Positions 43,890-54,268 of a stretch of 64,000 nucleotides of DNA are shown here, piece by piece. The stretch covers positions 372,001 through 436,000 of the forward strand of contig JARGXX010000068.1 in NCBI GenBank assembly GCA_030374765.1, given 5' to 3'. The notes below the pieces were generated by a model. It was not told the origin of the DNA. It worked only from the letters and a program-made list of their open reading frames with translations, and searched no databases. The number at the start of each line of letters is the position of its first letter. Within the stretch, counting starts at the first letter, position 1. The stretch is from Agarophyton chilense. Its lineage: Eukaryota > Rhodophyta > Florideophyceae > Gracilariales > Gracilariaceae. The translations under genes were made by a program, and so were the position numbers.

Positions 43890-44128
43890 TGCGTACTATA
43901 CTATTATAGAAAGCGTAATGTCTACCTTGAAACAGTAAAACTCTGTGAGAGAAAACCTGCAACTAAGGAAAAGGTATAGCACTCCTGCTCATTTCCCATG
44001 CATATCTGTTGAACAAGTATATGCATAAAGCGGAAACCCGTAGAATATCTGGTCAAAAGCAAAACACATAAAACAAAAACAGAAAGAATGTTAGTGTAGT
44101 ATTCAACAAATATATACATACCTCATAC

Positions 44129-45470
44129 TCAATTCATCAACCCGCAGAGAAACGACAATCGTTTCAAAGCTTCATATCTCAGTGTCTTTGTCAACACGTC
44201 AGCAGGTTGCACATATGTTCTTATCTCGTTCATATTCACTGTCCTAGTACTCAACAGCTCTTTGAAATGATGATACTTAAGAGCAATGTGTTTGTTCCTT
44301 TCCGAGTTTCTTGGGTTCTTAACAGTAGACGACGCTGTCGAGCTATCCGTGAATATCGAGATCGGGTACCTTTCGGGTTCATGTTTGAGGACCTCTTCAC
44401 TGCTTTATTCCCAGAAGATCCTCCTTAACCAGATTAGCACCTTCCTGCAGTAAGATAGTGCAATATACTCTGCTTCGCCAGACGACAGTGCAAATAATGT
44501 CTGCTTCTTGGTTGTCCACATGATCGGCGCTTCATTCACCTCGATCATCAACCCAGTCGTAAACCTCCTTGTCACACGACATCCAGCCCAGTCTGCATCA
44601 CAATATGCTTCCATTGGTGCTGTAGTATTGGCGGGAAAGAGCAAACAAAGACCCTTTGTACCCTTCAAGTACCTTAGTACTCTCTTCGAAAGTCCCATGT
44701 GCCTCATGCACGGGTCTTGGAACAGCCTTGCTAGCATCGAAGCTGCAAACATAATGTCTGGTCGTGAAAAAACGGCCAGATACATTAATTGTCCTACCCT
44801 TTTTCCGGTAGCGACCGTGAAGTACAGACGTAAGGACGGCCTCGTCCTCACCTTGACCGGTAAGGTCGCATGGGGAAGGCAATGGCGTCCGAGCAAGGTT
44901 GGAGTTACGTAATCCATACTCTTTCAGTATCCTTTCGAGGTATCTAGTTTGTCAGAGCTTAATAACTTTCCTATCCCGTTCGATATACAGTACGATAAAG
45001 TACTTCGCTTTACGCAGAAGCTTCACCTGAAAAAGCTCCTGCATCTCTTCCTTAAAATCTTTGAGGAGAGAGAATGAATACGACAACATCATGATGTCGT
45101 CAACGACCACCACTAGGATCAGTATGCCAATCACCGACTTGTATATGTACAGGCAGCTGTCCGTGATAGATTGCTTGAAACCGTGTCGCAATAGTTCGTC
45201 ATGAAGTAGAGAAATCCATATCTGTCCAGCGTTTCTTGCTCCATATATCGCCTTTAGCAAAAGACAAACTTTTCCAGGGATATAAGAAGTGCGTGAGGCA
45301 TTCTGTTGTTGTTCCATGATCAATGGTTCTTCCAGATCGCCGTAGAGGTAGGCGTTACTGATATCGATTGTCTCTAAGATTAGACCCTGGGCTGCTGCCT
45401 TTGAAATGACTAGGCATATTGTTTCCAAGCGAGCCACGGGAGCATAGAGATTTTCCGGATCGAAGTCCAA
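44129..45470 (-). pseudogene. Copia 4 reverse transcriptase and RNase H
   Basis: RT (45470-44952) has NLYAPVARLETI, ETIDISNAYLYGDL (catalytic Asp) and VVVVDDIMML, where the family YVDD has become VVDD. RNase H (44917-44405, then to a TGA at 44131-44129) shows YLKGTKGL, AYCDADWAGC, SSGEAEYIALS and ADVLTK near the end, all typical of copia. Two frame breaks separate these parts. Confidence 0.85.
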
Positions 45471-46641
45471 GTACGGGCGTTTGCATGTCGCTCCGTACCA
45501 CGAAAAGTTCTTTGGGACGAATTATAGGTGAATCTGTACTTATACGTTTCGCCAGGAACGTCCAAAAGAATAGTAACGGCTTCATTTCTGGTTTGTGGTC
45601 CACCAGAACCCAAACCTTCCTCTGCACAAGCGCGTTGTATTCTCTGTCGATCGCCTCTGCCCACCTGGGCATAACTCTGGCTTCCTCGAAGATCTTGGTT
45701 ACTCTGTTTTTATCCCCGCTATCTTCGGAGCGAGAGCGGACCACCATGCAATATGGTAAAACGGCATCCAAGTGCTCTTCATCCTCTTCTTCCAATTCAT
45801 TTTCGGCTTCGTCCCATCTGAGAGAGGAGAAGTCTATGATTAAAGCCCGAAGAAGAAGCTTCTTGTTTGATACGGTCTCGGACCTATATATGAAAGCGTG
45901 CCTTTCTTGCCCGAACTTGAGAAATTTTGTAAAATCAGGTTTCTGTCTGAACCAGATTGTGAATTTTATCTTCATTTCTACTCTTGAGTTAGGCAAGCGA
46001 TTCCTCAGGTAGTTGACATGTGAAATAGCTACCTCCCAGAGTTCGAGAGGGAGTTTAGAAGCATATAGGAGGGTTCGCGCCGTCTTCCATAGGTCCTGGA
46101 TGGTCTTCCCTGCCACGCCGTTTGACTACTGCGCGTGGGGCGGAGTGTATTCCAACAGCATCCCGTTGTCTATTGCGTAAATGATAAAGCCGTCCAATCT
46201 GTTTTTACCCGTCCCGTCAAGGCGAACGCAGTAAACGCGACTAGGAGAAAGTTCGTTTTCTGCGCGAGCCTTGTACCATCGGACCGACTGGAAGAATTGA
46301 GTTTTCCTTTCCAGAAAGAAAACCGATGAAACCCTTGAGTTGTCGTCGATGAAGACTTGAATTTATTTCGATCTTTGGATAGATGGAGAGTTCATGCGGC
46401 CGGTAAGATCGTTGTGAGTAAGTTCGAGTGGTCGGGCAGCCATGTCAGTAGACTGTTGGAGTGATGCACCTCTGGTTCCAGCGTTCATGCATGGAGAACA
46501 GTGAATGTTACTAACCTCTGCGGCGGAGAGAGTAGGAATTCCTTTACATTGATTTACGCATGAGAGCATTTTTTGCCGTCCAGGGTGTCCCAACTTGTCG
46601 TTCCAGTCTTTTGTGGTGTTTCCGGGACGCGGGAGTGCCAT
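45471..46641 (-). pseudogene. Copia 4 integrase region, broken
   Basis: The N-terminal part (46641-46363) contains WNDKLGHPGRQKML and CSPC, an HHCC domain whose first His is Asn, and then LTHNDLTGRM, the first-Asp block. The C-terminal part (46116 downward) begins AGKTIQDLWKTARTLL and has HAFIYRSETVSNKKLL, the usual post-integrase link to RT. The second Asp and Glu blocks lie in poorly readable sequence between them. Confidence 0.7.
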
Positions 46642-46764
46642 CTTTGCGTAAGGAGACGGTACTGGATTTGATAAAGAGTGAAGAACGTTCCTCGGTGTTG
46701 AGTGATATATGTTTGTTCCGGTTCCATCCTTAATGATGAACCCTTGGCACGAATCCGGGGAGAA

Positions 46765-47030
46765 CTAGACGTTGACGTGTTTTGCAAGGACTGAAAGGGA
46801 TATAAGGTTGGAGCCGAAGGGAGGAGTGTGCTTCGCAGGAAGGGTTACTCCATTTCCACGGGGCAGTTTGATTGTGCCATGCCCCAATATGCTGGAGGAG
46901 CGGTGGCATCTCCGGACTGTTAGGGCTTCCATACTATGGTATTCCCAGAACAAAGTCCTGTATTTGATGAATACATGCGTCGCTCCAGAGTCCAGCCATG
47001 TTCATACATATTCTTCGTCAGACACACTTG
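46765..47030 (-). pseudogene. Copia 4 protease
   Basis: WLDSGATHVF is encoded around 46998-46969, with the catalytic Asp codon at 46992-46990 intact. The block ends LISLSVLAKHVNV. A TGA immediately upstream (after DEEYV) separates it from the Asn/Arg-rich gag C-terminal segment at 47283-47002. Confidence 0.75.
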
Positions 47031-47317
47031 CTTGAGCTACTGCTACGAAGCCACGAGGAGAGTTTCGACGGCGATTGTTGTTGTCCCAGTTGATGTTATT
47101 ATTCCGGAAATTGTCGCGGCCGTGGTCATGGTTTAACGATTTTCTTGAGTCCCAATTGTTGTTCGAGTTGTTGCTACGTTGACCTTTTCGTCGTTGTCCA
47201 TGTCGTATAGTGGCAGAAGGTCTGACCTTTGAGGTTATCAATATACTACACTGACCCTGTAGGTGATGGATGCGAGGGATCATCGGCCACGCAGCTCCGG
47301 GCGAACTACCATCTAGG

Positions 47318-47742
47318 TGTTGTCAGCCACGTGTAGTGTTGACATGTACCTTCTGGTTGAGTAATTATTAGTAATAGTAATTGTAATTATATTTATTTTA
47401 GTACAGTAGTGTAGTGGCCACCTGGCACTGTAGCCAGTGCTGGCTAGGTCTCTGACGCTAGGTCAGAGACCGTGCCTTGCTGGCATCTCCCGGGTGATCT
47501 GGAGAGTGCAGTCCACTGCATATAGAGAACTGCACCTCCCCCATCCTTATCTGATAAAGACAGGCAGCATTTGGGTCACGACTATACCTTTTGGTTCATC
47601 GTTTCTCAACTACCACACAGGTTTTCCCGCGCGTCGACGCCTACAATCGTTCACCTGCACGGTATAGGCTAGTTGCCCTGCCGTTTGCCCCTGCGAGTTT
47701 TGACGGTGCCCTGTTACCATCGAGGTTTACTACGTCTACCTT
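47318..47742 (+). repeat. 425-bp insertion in copia 4 gag, possible solo LTR
   Basis: The stretch is flanked by exact CTAGG copies (47313-47317 and 47743-47747) and interrupts gag. It starts TGTTGTCAGCCACG, like an LTR, has an A/T-rich stretch (TAATTATTAGTAATAG...) and then GC-rich sequence. It ends ACCTT instead of CA, so the LTR interpretation is incomplete. It matches no other repeat in this window. Confidence 0.5.
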
Positions 47743-48650
47743 CTAGGGTTGAGCGTCAACACGCTCCCTACGGTTGAGCGTCACTACGCTCCCGAGACAA
47801 AACAGTAGGGTACCCCACAGGTGATTGTACGACAGTCCACCTCTCCGGCCAGAGAACTGGTTTTTTTCATTTGGTTTCTTTCGTGACCAACACTCGTAAC
47901 GAATATGAACAATGCGTCCACAGTTCCAACATTCCAATCCTTTTGTATTTCTGTTGGATCGTTGCTTGTTGGCGTTTGATTTACTCGCAATGGATCTCTG
48001 TGCGGCGGAATATGGGTGTGATTGTTCGTTCTTTGTGTCCGGAGATTTTCGAAGAGAAAAAGAGTTTCGATGGTTTCCTCGATCCATTTCAGATCGCCCG
48101 AGAGAAACAACTTTGTCATATTCCATGCTGGTTGCGTCTGCTAGGATAGTAATAGTCATTAGCGAGTCTGCCAGTGTTCGAAGAAGTGTTGCCGTGCGTT
48201 CCTTGTCGTTTAATGGATCTCCAAGGCGGGCCAGCTCGGGGAACGTTGTTTCCATTTCTAGGAGATGCTTTGTATATCTTCGCCCTCCTTGAACAAAAAA
48301 ATGTTTAGCTTTTGTCGTAGGTTCATTTTAAACTGGATGTTGCCCTTCCTATATGTGGACTCCAACTTAGTCCATACTGCAAAGGCGGTGCATTGTTCTT
48401 GTTCAAGCAGTTTTGAAACGGCGACGATTGATTGTGTGCCGAGATTTTGAACTATTGCAGATCGTGCCTTGCGGTCGGCATCGTCTCAACGGCGACGTGC
48501 TTGTGAGTTGCTTTCTTCAGACCTAGGTTCACTTAGTACAAAGAGAGTCTGTAATGAGTGCGTGAGATCCCTTACATATATCCGCCAAGTATAGTACTCA
48601 GAAATACCTTTGAGGCGAGGAATTCGTTTCGACTCTTGCTCTTTGTCGAC
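47743..48650 (-). pseudogene. Copia 4 gag with zinc knuckle
   Basis: A UBN2-type gag is readable across frames: KLESTYRKGNIQFKMNL-like sequence around 48375-48310, then METTFPELARLGDPLNDKERTATLLRTL in the 48255 frame. CWNCGRIVHIRYEC (about 47935-47890) is a proper CX2CX4HX4C knuckle. Stops occur before 48255. The insertion at 47318-47742 separates gag from its Asn/Arg-rich C-terminus (47283-47002). Confidence 0.75.
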
Positions 48651-49654
48651 TTCCATCGCAGAGTACTCTCAACCTGTATGGGAAACGACGTATAATATTC
48701 TTTGCCAGTTCCCTCCTGTTCGAGAAATTCTTCTTGTTACAACTTGTTTGTTAGTTGAAGGGTCAGACCCCTGGTTCCGAGTTAGACTCTCTCGTTGACA
48801 CACGATTTTCTTCCTTCTACTGCAACCCGCGTGACAGGGCTCAGCACGTCCAAATCCCAACGGGTGGTCCAGGAGATGTTACTAACATAAGATATGCTTT
48901 GAAAAGTTGACCTCCTCTACACCCTTGCGAGAAGCACTCTGGTTCAAGTAAAGATGTTCAAAAGGATGGAGATTAATTCCGTATGATGTCCGCTTCGCGG
49001 CAGTGCGTGCATGACTTCGGGATGTAGTATTATGGTGAAAGGGCGGCGAGCAGTTTAGGACGCGGTCCAAGATGGGAAGGTAATGAAGAAGGATATGCTG
49101 TATTTTTAAGTGTGGTTCGCACCCCGGTTTGATATCATTGTCTCGTATAACTGTGCATCAAGTCGAGGATGCGAGTAGAACGCGGGTGCGTGGAGCTACA
49201 ACAAAGTGGAAGAGGTTAGAACGGAAGCACACCCACGAAAAGAATGAGTGATATTCTCTGAGCTCCATCCAACCAATAGGTTGGTAGACTCTTCACTGAG
49301 AATATCCTGAAAATGGTGAATCATCTAAGACAGCAGCGCGTGTGCTATTTGAAAAAGCGGCGCATAATGCCAGTTCAAAACAGTGGTGCGCAATTTCAAG
49401 GCGCACCGAGGTGGCAGGGTTCAAAATCTGTAGCACGAGTGGGAAAGAAGCTTGGTAGTCTGCGGAAAGACTGTGTTAACAGTGTGCGGCTAGAGGCGAA
49501 AGTGGTTGAGGCGCAGTCGGGTGTAGTTCTTACAACAGCAGGAAAGGGTGGCACGATGGGCGGAGGTGGAGAGAAAATAAGTCTCAAGAGTGTAGCGAGC
49601 GGTCGAAGAAGCGGGCAGAGACGTGGGCGGAGCGGTGGTCGGAGGAGTCGCGCA
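48651..49654 (-). other. Copia 4 5' leader, no gene
   Basis: This 1-kb stretch lies between gag and the primer-binding site. It holds only short frames. A plus-strand frame of 200 codons (49313-49915) runs through the LTR and beyond it and is not credible. Confidence 0.45.
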
Positions 49655-49666
49655 GCGATGCTACCA
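49655..49666 (-). other. Primer-binding site of copia 4
   Basis: TGGTAGCATCGC follows immediately on the CA end of the 5' LTR on the minus strand. Starting with TGG, it would pair with a tRNA 3' CCA end. The primer tRNA is not identified. Confidence 0.45.
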
Positions 49667-49837
49667 TGTGAGAATGCTCGGCTTTCCCCCCCAGGGAGTG
49701 CGGCGGCAGCAGCCGCCGGCCGTTCTTTTGTAGTGCACATCACGTGTGAACGGGTGGACGTCATGGCGTGTGCCAGTGGACGGCCCACAGGGCGCCATTC
49801 AGTGCCCGAGGGAGGCTCGGGCCCTTTGATTCCAACA
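49667..49837 (-). repeat. Copia 4 5' LTR (171 bp)
   Basis: The plus-strand start is TGTGAGAATGCTCGG and the end is TTCCAACA. The core CACATCACGTGTGAACGGG is identical to the other LTR. The TATA box position reads CTACAAAAG instead of CTATAAAAG. Confidence 0.65.
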
Positions 49838-50183
49838 GTGCACTTCCTTGTCTTCCGGGTTGGTGTCCCCACCGCCGGCAGCTATGCAATTTATTTATTT
49901 CTGTGTCAGCTATAGCACACGACGCAGTGCACACGTAATGATGCGTGTGTCATGCTGTGCCTTCGGCTTGCATGAGGTGCACGGACGTCAATAATCCTTG
50001 TCATATCTATCATGCCGGCCGATGCCCGCATCTGATCCACAATTCAGAGGCGCAAGGCGTTTTATATTCATACACCGAATGCCCGTTAACCACCGGCAAA
50101 GGGTTAGATTGCTCCGAGCAGCATAAAGAGAACATTGCTAGAACTTGCTAGCCCTCGCAACTCTACTTCCCCACTCACACTTT
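49838..50183. other. Intergenic between copia 4 and STT3
   Basis: It starts with the right half of the palindromic copia 4 target site (to about 49869). The rest is the 3' flank of STT3; no gene is seen. Confidence 0.5.
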
Positions 50184-52623
50184 TCAAACCCATCCCCTTG
50201 CGTCCGGTTTCTTTACTCGGTAGATTCGAACCATCCAATGTTCGCTCGTAAACGCCTCCTCAAAGTACTTCAACTTGATAGAAGCCGCATCAGGCACTCG
50301 AGTCCGTCTCACCCGATCAAAAGACGTTCGGTCGCCAGAATCTGCGAAGCGGTAGTAGCAAAGATGGAACATCAGCGACTTGCGCAGAGCAGGCCCGGCG
50401 TTGGCATCAACAGTATACCCTCCATAAGAGGAAAGGTAGTCTTTCTCTTGAACCGTCTTGTCAACGGATCCACCAATCCTTACCATCCACAAGAATTTGT
50501 TGATATCATCCCCGCTGTATTCGATCACCCCCCCAAACACCACAAGTACGTAGTCCACATCCAATTTCCGTACAATCTTATACGACACTTCTTCCGGAGA
50601 GTTCATTGCTTTCCCGACAGTCGCGATGTGCGTGTTATTCCACGTATTGTTGTCCACAATAACGGTTCGATTCGCCATCCCCGAAATCTGGTATCCATAA
50701 TCCCACCAAGACATCACCTTGGCATCTTCGGGCGTGTTCTGCCGCAGCCAGTAGTACGCCTCACGGTAGTCATCAAAGAACACTCTATCGCCATTACTGC
50801 TCCGACCACTCAACACAATGGACGGACTGCTGTATGCTTCCGAGGTTGCCCATATCGCGTGTTTTACGTATTGGTACAAAAGAAAGAAGGACCCAGCGAT
50901 CACGAACAGCGCCACCGGTCTCGGAATCACTTTTGGTCGCGAGGCTTGCAAAGATAGCACACGCTTTTTTTCAATTTCGGGCTTCGTTTCTTCCCGTACT
51001 ACCTCAGTCTTACTGGATTTGGACTTTTTCACCCGCAACGTTTTCTTAGACTTCTTCGCTATATCTCCGCTGCGCCCATGATCTTTCTCATTTGCTTCCC
51101 GCCCACTCCTTCTGGGAGTGGAGCGGGCCTCGTCTTCCACACCAATGTTCAATTGGTCTTCTTCGTCTGCGGTTTGTAGCGACCTAAAGCAACACTTGAG
51201 AGTTTCAGATATTCCTATAGCACTCAACATGGATGCCGCTGGGGCTAGGACAAGCATAATTCTAACCATAATCCCAGAAAAATACACGGCAAAAGCTCCA
51301 TAGGTCACCAAAAACATATTCGCGTCAGATAGCCTCTTGAAGCAAAAGTATAACCCAATCGGCATCAGATAAACTGTAAGGTGAAGATCAAAAAAGTAAG
51401 AACCCCATGCCGTTGGCTGATGCTCTGATACAGATGCAATGATAGGAATGTGCTTTGATGCATATGTCGGATCCAAGAATGTACGAATTCGACCGGTCAT
51501 ACGACCACTGCTGTCGAGCACAAGAGAGATTACCAGGAAGAAAGCCAACAAGGATAGCGTGAAAAGTGCAAGCCAGCGAACAAACGCTTTGAATACTCGC
51601 GGCCCCGTGAAGCTCCGCACCCAACCCGCAACGCAATACAGGTTGATGAGTCCAAATGTCCCAAACGCACCAAGGTGTTCGTACGTTTGAACAGCATTAA
51701 AGCCTACAAAGCGAATTTGCATCGAAAGAAGCGTCCCGAGAACGTAGAATGTGTTGTACGCGACATATAATCGATGAGAGTAACGACCAGTGAAGAGCAT
51801 AACAAGGACGTAAACTGGAATCAAGTTGATAAGGAAAATGTACCCACCCCAGCAAGCAACCATGTACAAATAGGATAGTGTCGCTAAACCAGACCAGAAA
51901 AGTGATCCAGTATTGACAGACTTAGTCCACAAGTAGAAGCAGAAAATCATTGCGGTGATAGCAACGCCTTCATTATCGTACGAACCAGCGACAGAACGGG
52001 ATATGTATCCAGGAACTATTGAGACGATCGCCGCTGCTACAATTCCTGCTGCTGTATCGGCAGCTTCCTTGGTAAGCGCATAGGCCGAAAGCGCGGTCAG
52101 TGCTGAGAAAGTAGGGGCTGTTAGCACGCACACGTCTCTGATATTGACCTGAAAGCCAAGGATATGGAGGATGTTGTACATAAACGCTGCTGTGTACATG
52201 ATCCCAGGATAAACAGTACCGCCGACAATTCGGCCCAGTGGATACCATGATCTTGAATCAAACCAGTTCCAAAACTTATAAGTTCCTTCTTCCACCAGAA
52301 CTCTGTACAATGAGCACGAACAAAGGACAAATAGTTAGCAATCGCATAGTTATGTAAGGTTTGCATTTTATCCATAAAACGCATCACCGAGGTACTTACC
52401 GGGTGCTTCGAAAGTTGAACCAAGGATCAAACTCATGTATTATGCTTTCGTATCGCAGAATAGAGAAAAGTCGAATTGAAAACGAAACAAGACAGATAAG
52501 TGCGAGTGTAAGCGTTCTGAGAAAAGCCTCCTTCTGTTTGGACGTCTTTAGCGATTCATGCACATCTGAACTGGCCGCTTCTGCACGCAATTGAACGGGA
52601 TCAGCAGCAGGGGACAGCGCCAT
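50184..52623 (-). CDS. STT3: Oligosaccharyltransferase catalytic subunit STT3
   Basis: Exons 52623-52400 and 52302-50184 give a protein of 780 residues. STT3 transfers the lipid-linked oligosaccharide to Asn in NxS/T sequons in the ER membrane. Exon 1 ends in the conserved [13 protein letters not shown]; exon 2 continues [15 protein letters not shown]...[15 protein letters not shown], so splicing restores the family sequence exactly. [13 protein letters not shown] is at about 179 and the catalytic WWDYGYQI at about 604-611, followed by [19 protein letters not shown]. About a dozen membrane segments lie between. A charged Lys/Ser/Glu insert (about residues 450-515) before the C-terminal luminal domain is longer than in many STT3 proteins and is the main lineage-specific feature. 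ATG at 52623 is the first in frame. Confidence 0.95.
52303..52399 (-). other. Spliceosomal intron in STT3
   Basis: The 97-bp intron has donor GTAAGTACC and acceptor CATTGTACAG, in phase 2. Its removal joins STTR to VLVEEG within a conserved family block. Confidence 0.9.
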
Positions 52624-53392
52624 GACGAAATACGCCGACTTCTTGAACGGTAGATAGAAGTCAGAATAAAAGATGAACGAATGGCGGAGACCTTCGTCGC
52701 ACAGGTTCGCTGATAGTTCGATGAAGTTTCGAATAGGGATTTGAGATGGACAGGGGTAGGTTTAATCCACACAGTCCTAACGTGGAGTTTGTCAAGCTTT
52801 CCGCTATCTCGCGTGTGGTGATGCAGGAGAAACCGTCCGCACAACAGCGGATGCGCACCGCTACACAGGGCGAGCGGATCCGGGGAACCGAAAACTTTCC
52901 TTCAAACGGAGAGTGGATCAGTCAACATACCCTCGTACGATTGAAAAACTTACAAAGAAATTCAAAATAAAGAGAATTAGATCTTGATCATTCAAGTTGG
53001 ATTTTGTAGAAGAAAAATCACGTCCATACAGCAAAGAACCTCTACTCTCTCTAGCTAGGAAGATAGGCTGGGACAGAATCGCAGTAACTGATGGGGGGGC
53101 TGGATCTGTTCGGTGTTCGCGCTCTAATTGTGGCTTGACTCCGATTGCACGTTGATGGCGTGCGCGAAAGACCTCAAAACAGAGCTGACTAATTCAAGTC
53201 GACAGGTTTTTGAGACTTACTCCTCATTTTTTGCAGACAAAGAGCATCCACACCATCGTCACTCTCATTATTGTCCGACCCCATACTTCTTTCCAAATCT
53301 AAAACGTTCCAAGCCGTCACCAAATAACTGACAATCTGTGACGTAGTTGATTTCGAATAAAATGGTCCCCGCCTTGTGCCTCCCGATAGAAC

Positions 53393-53425
53393 GAAACGTT
53401 TCATTCTAATTGAATGAAACGTTTC
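53393..53425. repeat. 33-nt near-perfect palindrome
   Basis: Arms GAAACGTTTCATTC and GAATGAAACGTTTC are exact reverse complements around TAATT. Each arm contains the self-complementary GAAACGTTTC. No coding or terminator role is evident; on either strand it could fold as a 14-bp hairpin. Confidence 0.85.
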
Positions 53426-53865
53426 CTTTGCATGTAACTCTATACATGTCACACTCTGCATTATCTCCCATAGAGTCAGCACTCCCAATTCCCTTTAAAA
53501 CCCAGACTCCCGCCCGCAGACTGGCTGTTCGCAAGCTTTCCCTTGTCGCCGGGCGTTTGCCTGGGAGCCAACCCTCTCGAAACGGGCCCGTCGTTTTCTT
53601 CAACAACCATGGGCGGGAACTTAGGCGGGGATCCTGTACTGCGGCCTGAGAGGGGGACGCTCGTCGCACCGCCCTCTGGGTTATCAAATGTGGGCGATCG
53701 ACTTAAAAGGCTGTTCTTGCAGGATGGACTACATCATCTTCTACTTTTCCTCCCTAGTCTCTCCCAAACCCTTTTCTTTTCTGTCCATCGACATACTCAC
53801 CTCGCGAAAGTTTGAATCATCACACTAACTTTTTTCTCATTGTTGTACAGGATATCTATTCATAA

Positions 53866-53889
53866 GGGGGGGGGGGGGGGGGGGGGGGG
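53866..53889 (+). repeat. Poly-G tract (24 G)
   Basis: Twenty-four consecutive G lie on the plus strand, downstream of CDT1 (about 380 bp past its stop). Length is likely variable and prone to sequencing error. Confidence 0.85.
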
Positions 53890-54268
53890 CTTCAGAATGC
53901 ATACTTCAATAAAACATTTTTAAAGAACAGCTTTTTCTTTTGCGTGCTCACAGACGGCGTCTTCACAACGTTGCTAACCATCCAATTCTCTGGTGAAAAC
54001 TATTGCACAGTGACGCAGCAAGTGGCGACACAAAAAGGAATTCGAATGAGAACGATTAAAAAGTTCGCGCCTGGTTAATGACCGATAGTGGCCCGTGATA
54101 ATTGTAGCTCAGTTCGGTGTTATGTCTTGCTTGAAGCAAATATAGGTCAATAGATGTCAGCTTACAGGACGGAAATGTCGTTGGATGCCAAACCTAGTCC
54201 GATGAGGGCTCATGTCAACCTTTGGGAGCTGGAGTCTTAGAACGAATTGTTACATGATCAAGTTATGT

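Larger units (their letters stand above)
43717..49837 (-). mobile_element. Copia element 4, 6.1 kb, decayed
   Basis: Short LTRs (43717-43889 and 49667-49837; 173 and 171 bp) flank a minus-strand Ty1/copia internal region: gag, protease, integrase, RT, RNase H. The flanks GTGCT (43712-43716) and GTGCA (49838-49842) agree at four of five bases. The 12 bases next to the 5' LTR (minus, 49666-49655) read TGGTAGCATCGC, which fits a tRNA primer-binding site. A 425-bp insertion splits gag. Multiple stops show it is inactive. Confidence 0.75.
52624..54268. other. Intergenic between STT3 and CDT1
   Basis: This 1.6-kb stretch has no convincing gene. It holds the STT3 promoter (right after 52623), a 33-nt palindrome (53393), and a 24-G tract (53866). 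Several open frames of 60-99 codons are not protein-like. Confidence 0.5.

Noticed and set aside
49313..49915. 200-codon plus-strand and 158-codon minus-strand frames near 49.4-49.9 kb
   Set aside because: Both run through the copia 4 LTR and leader; openness is explained by GC-rich composition.
50145..50957. 270-codon plus-strand frame antisense to STT3
   Set aside because: Shadow of the STT3 exon; no independent signal or domain.
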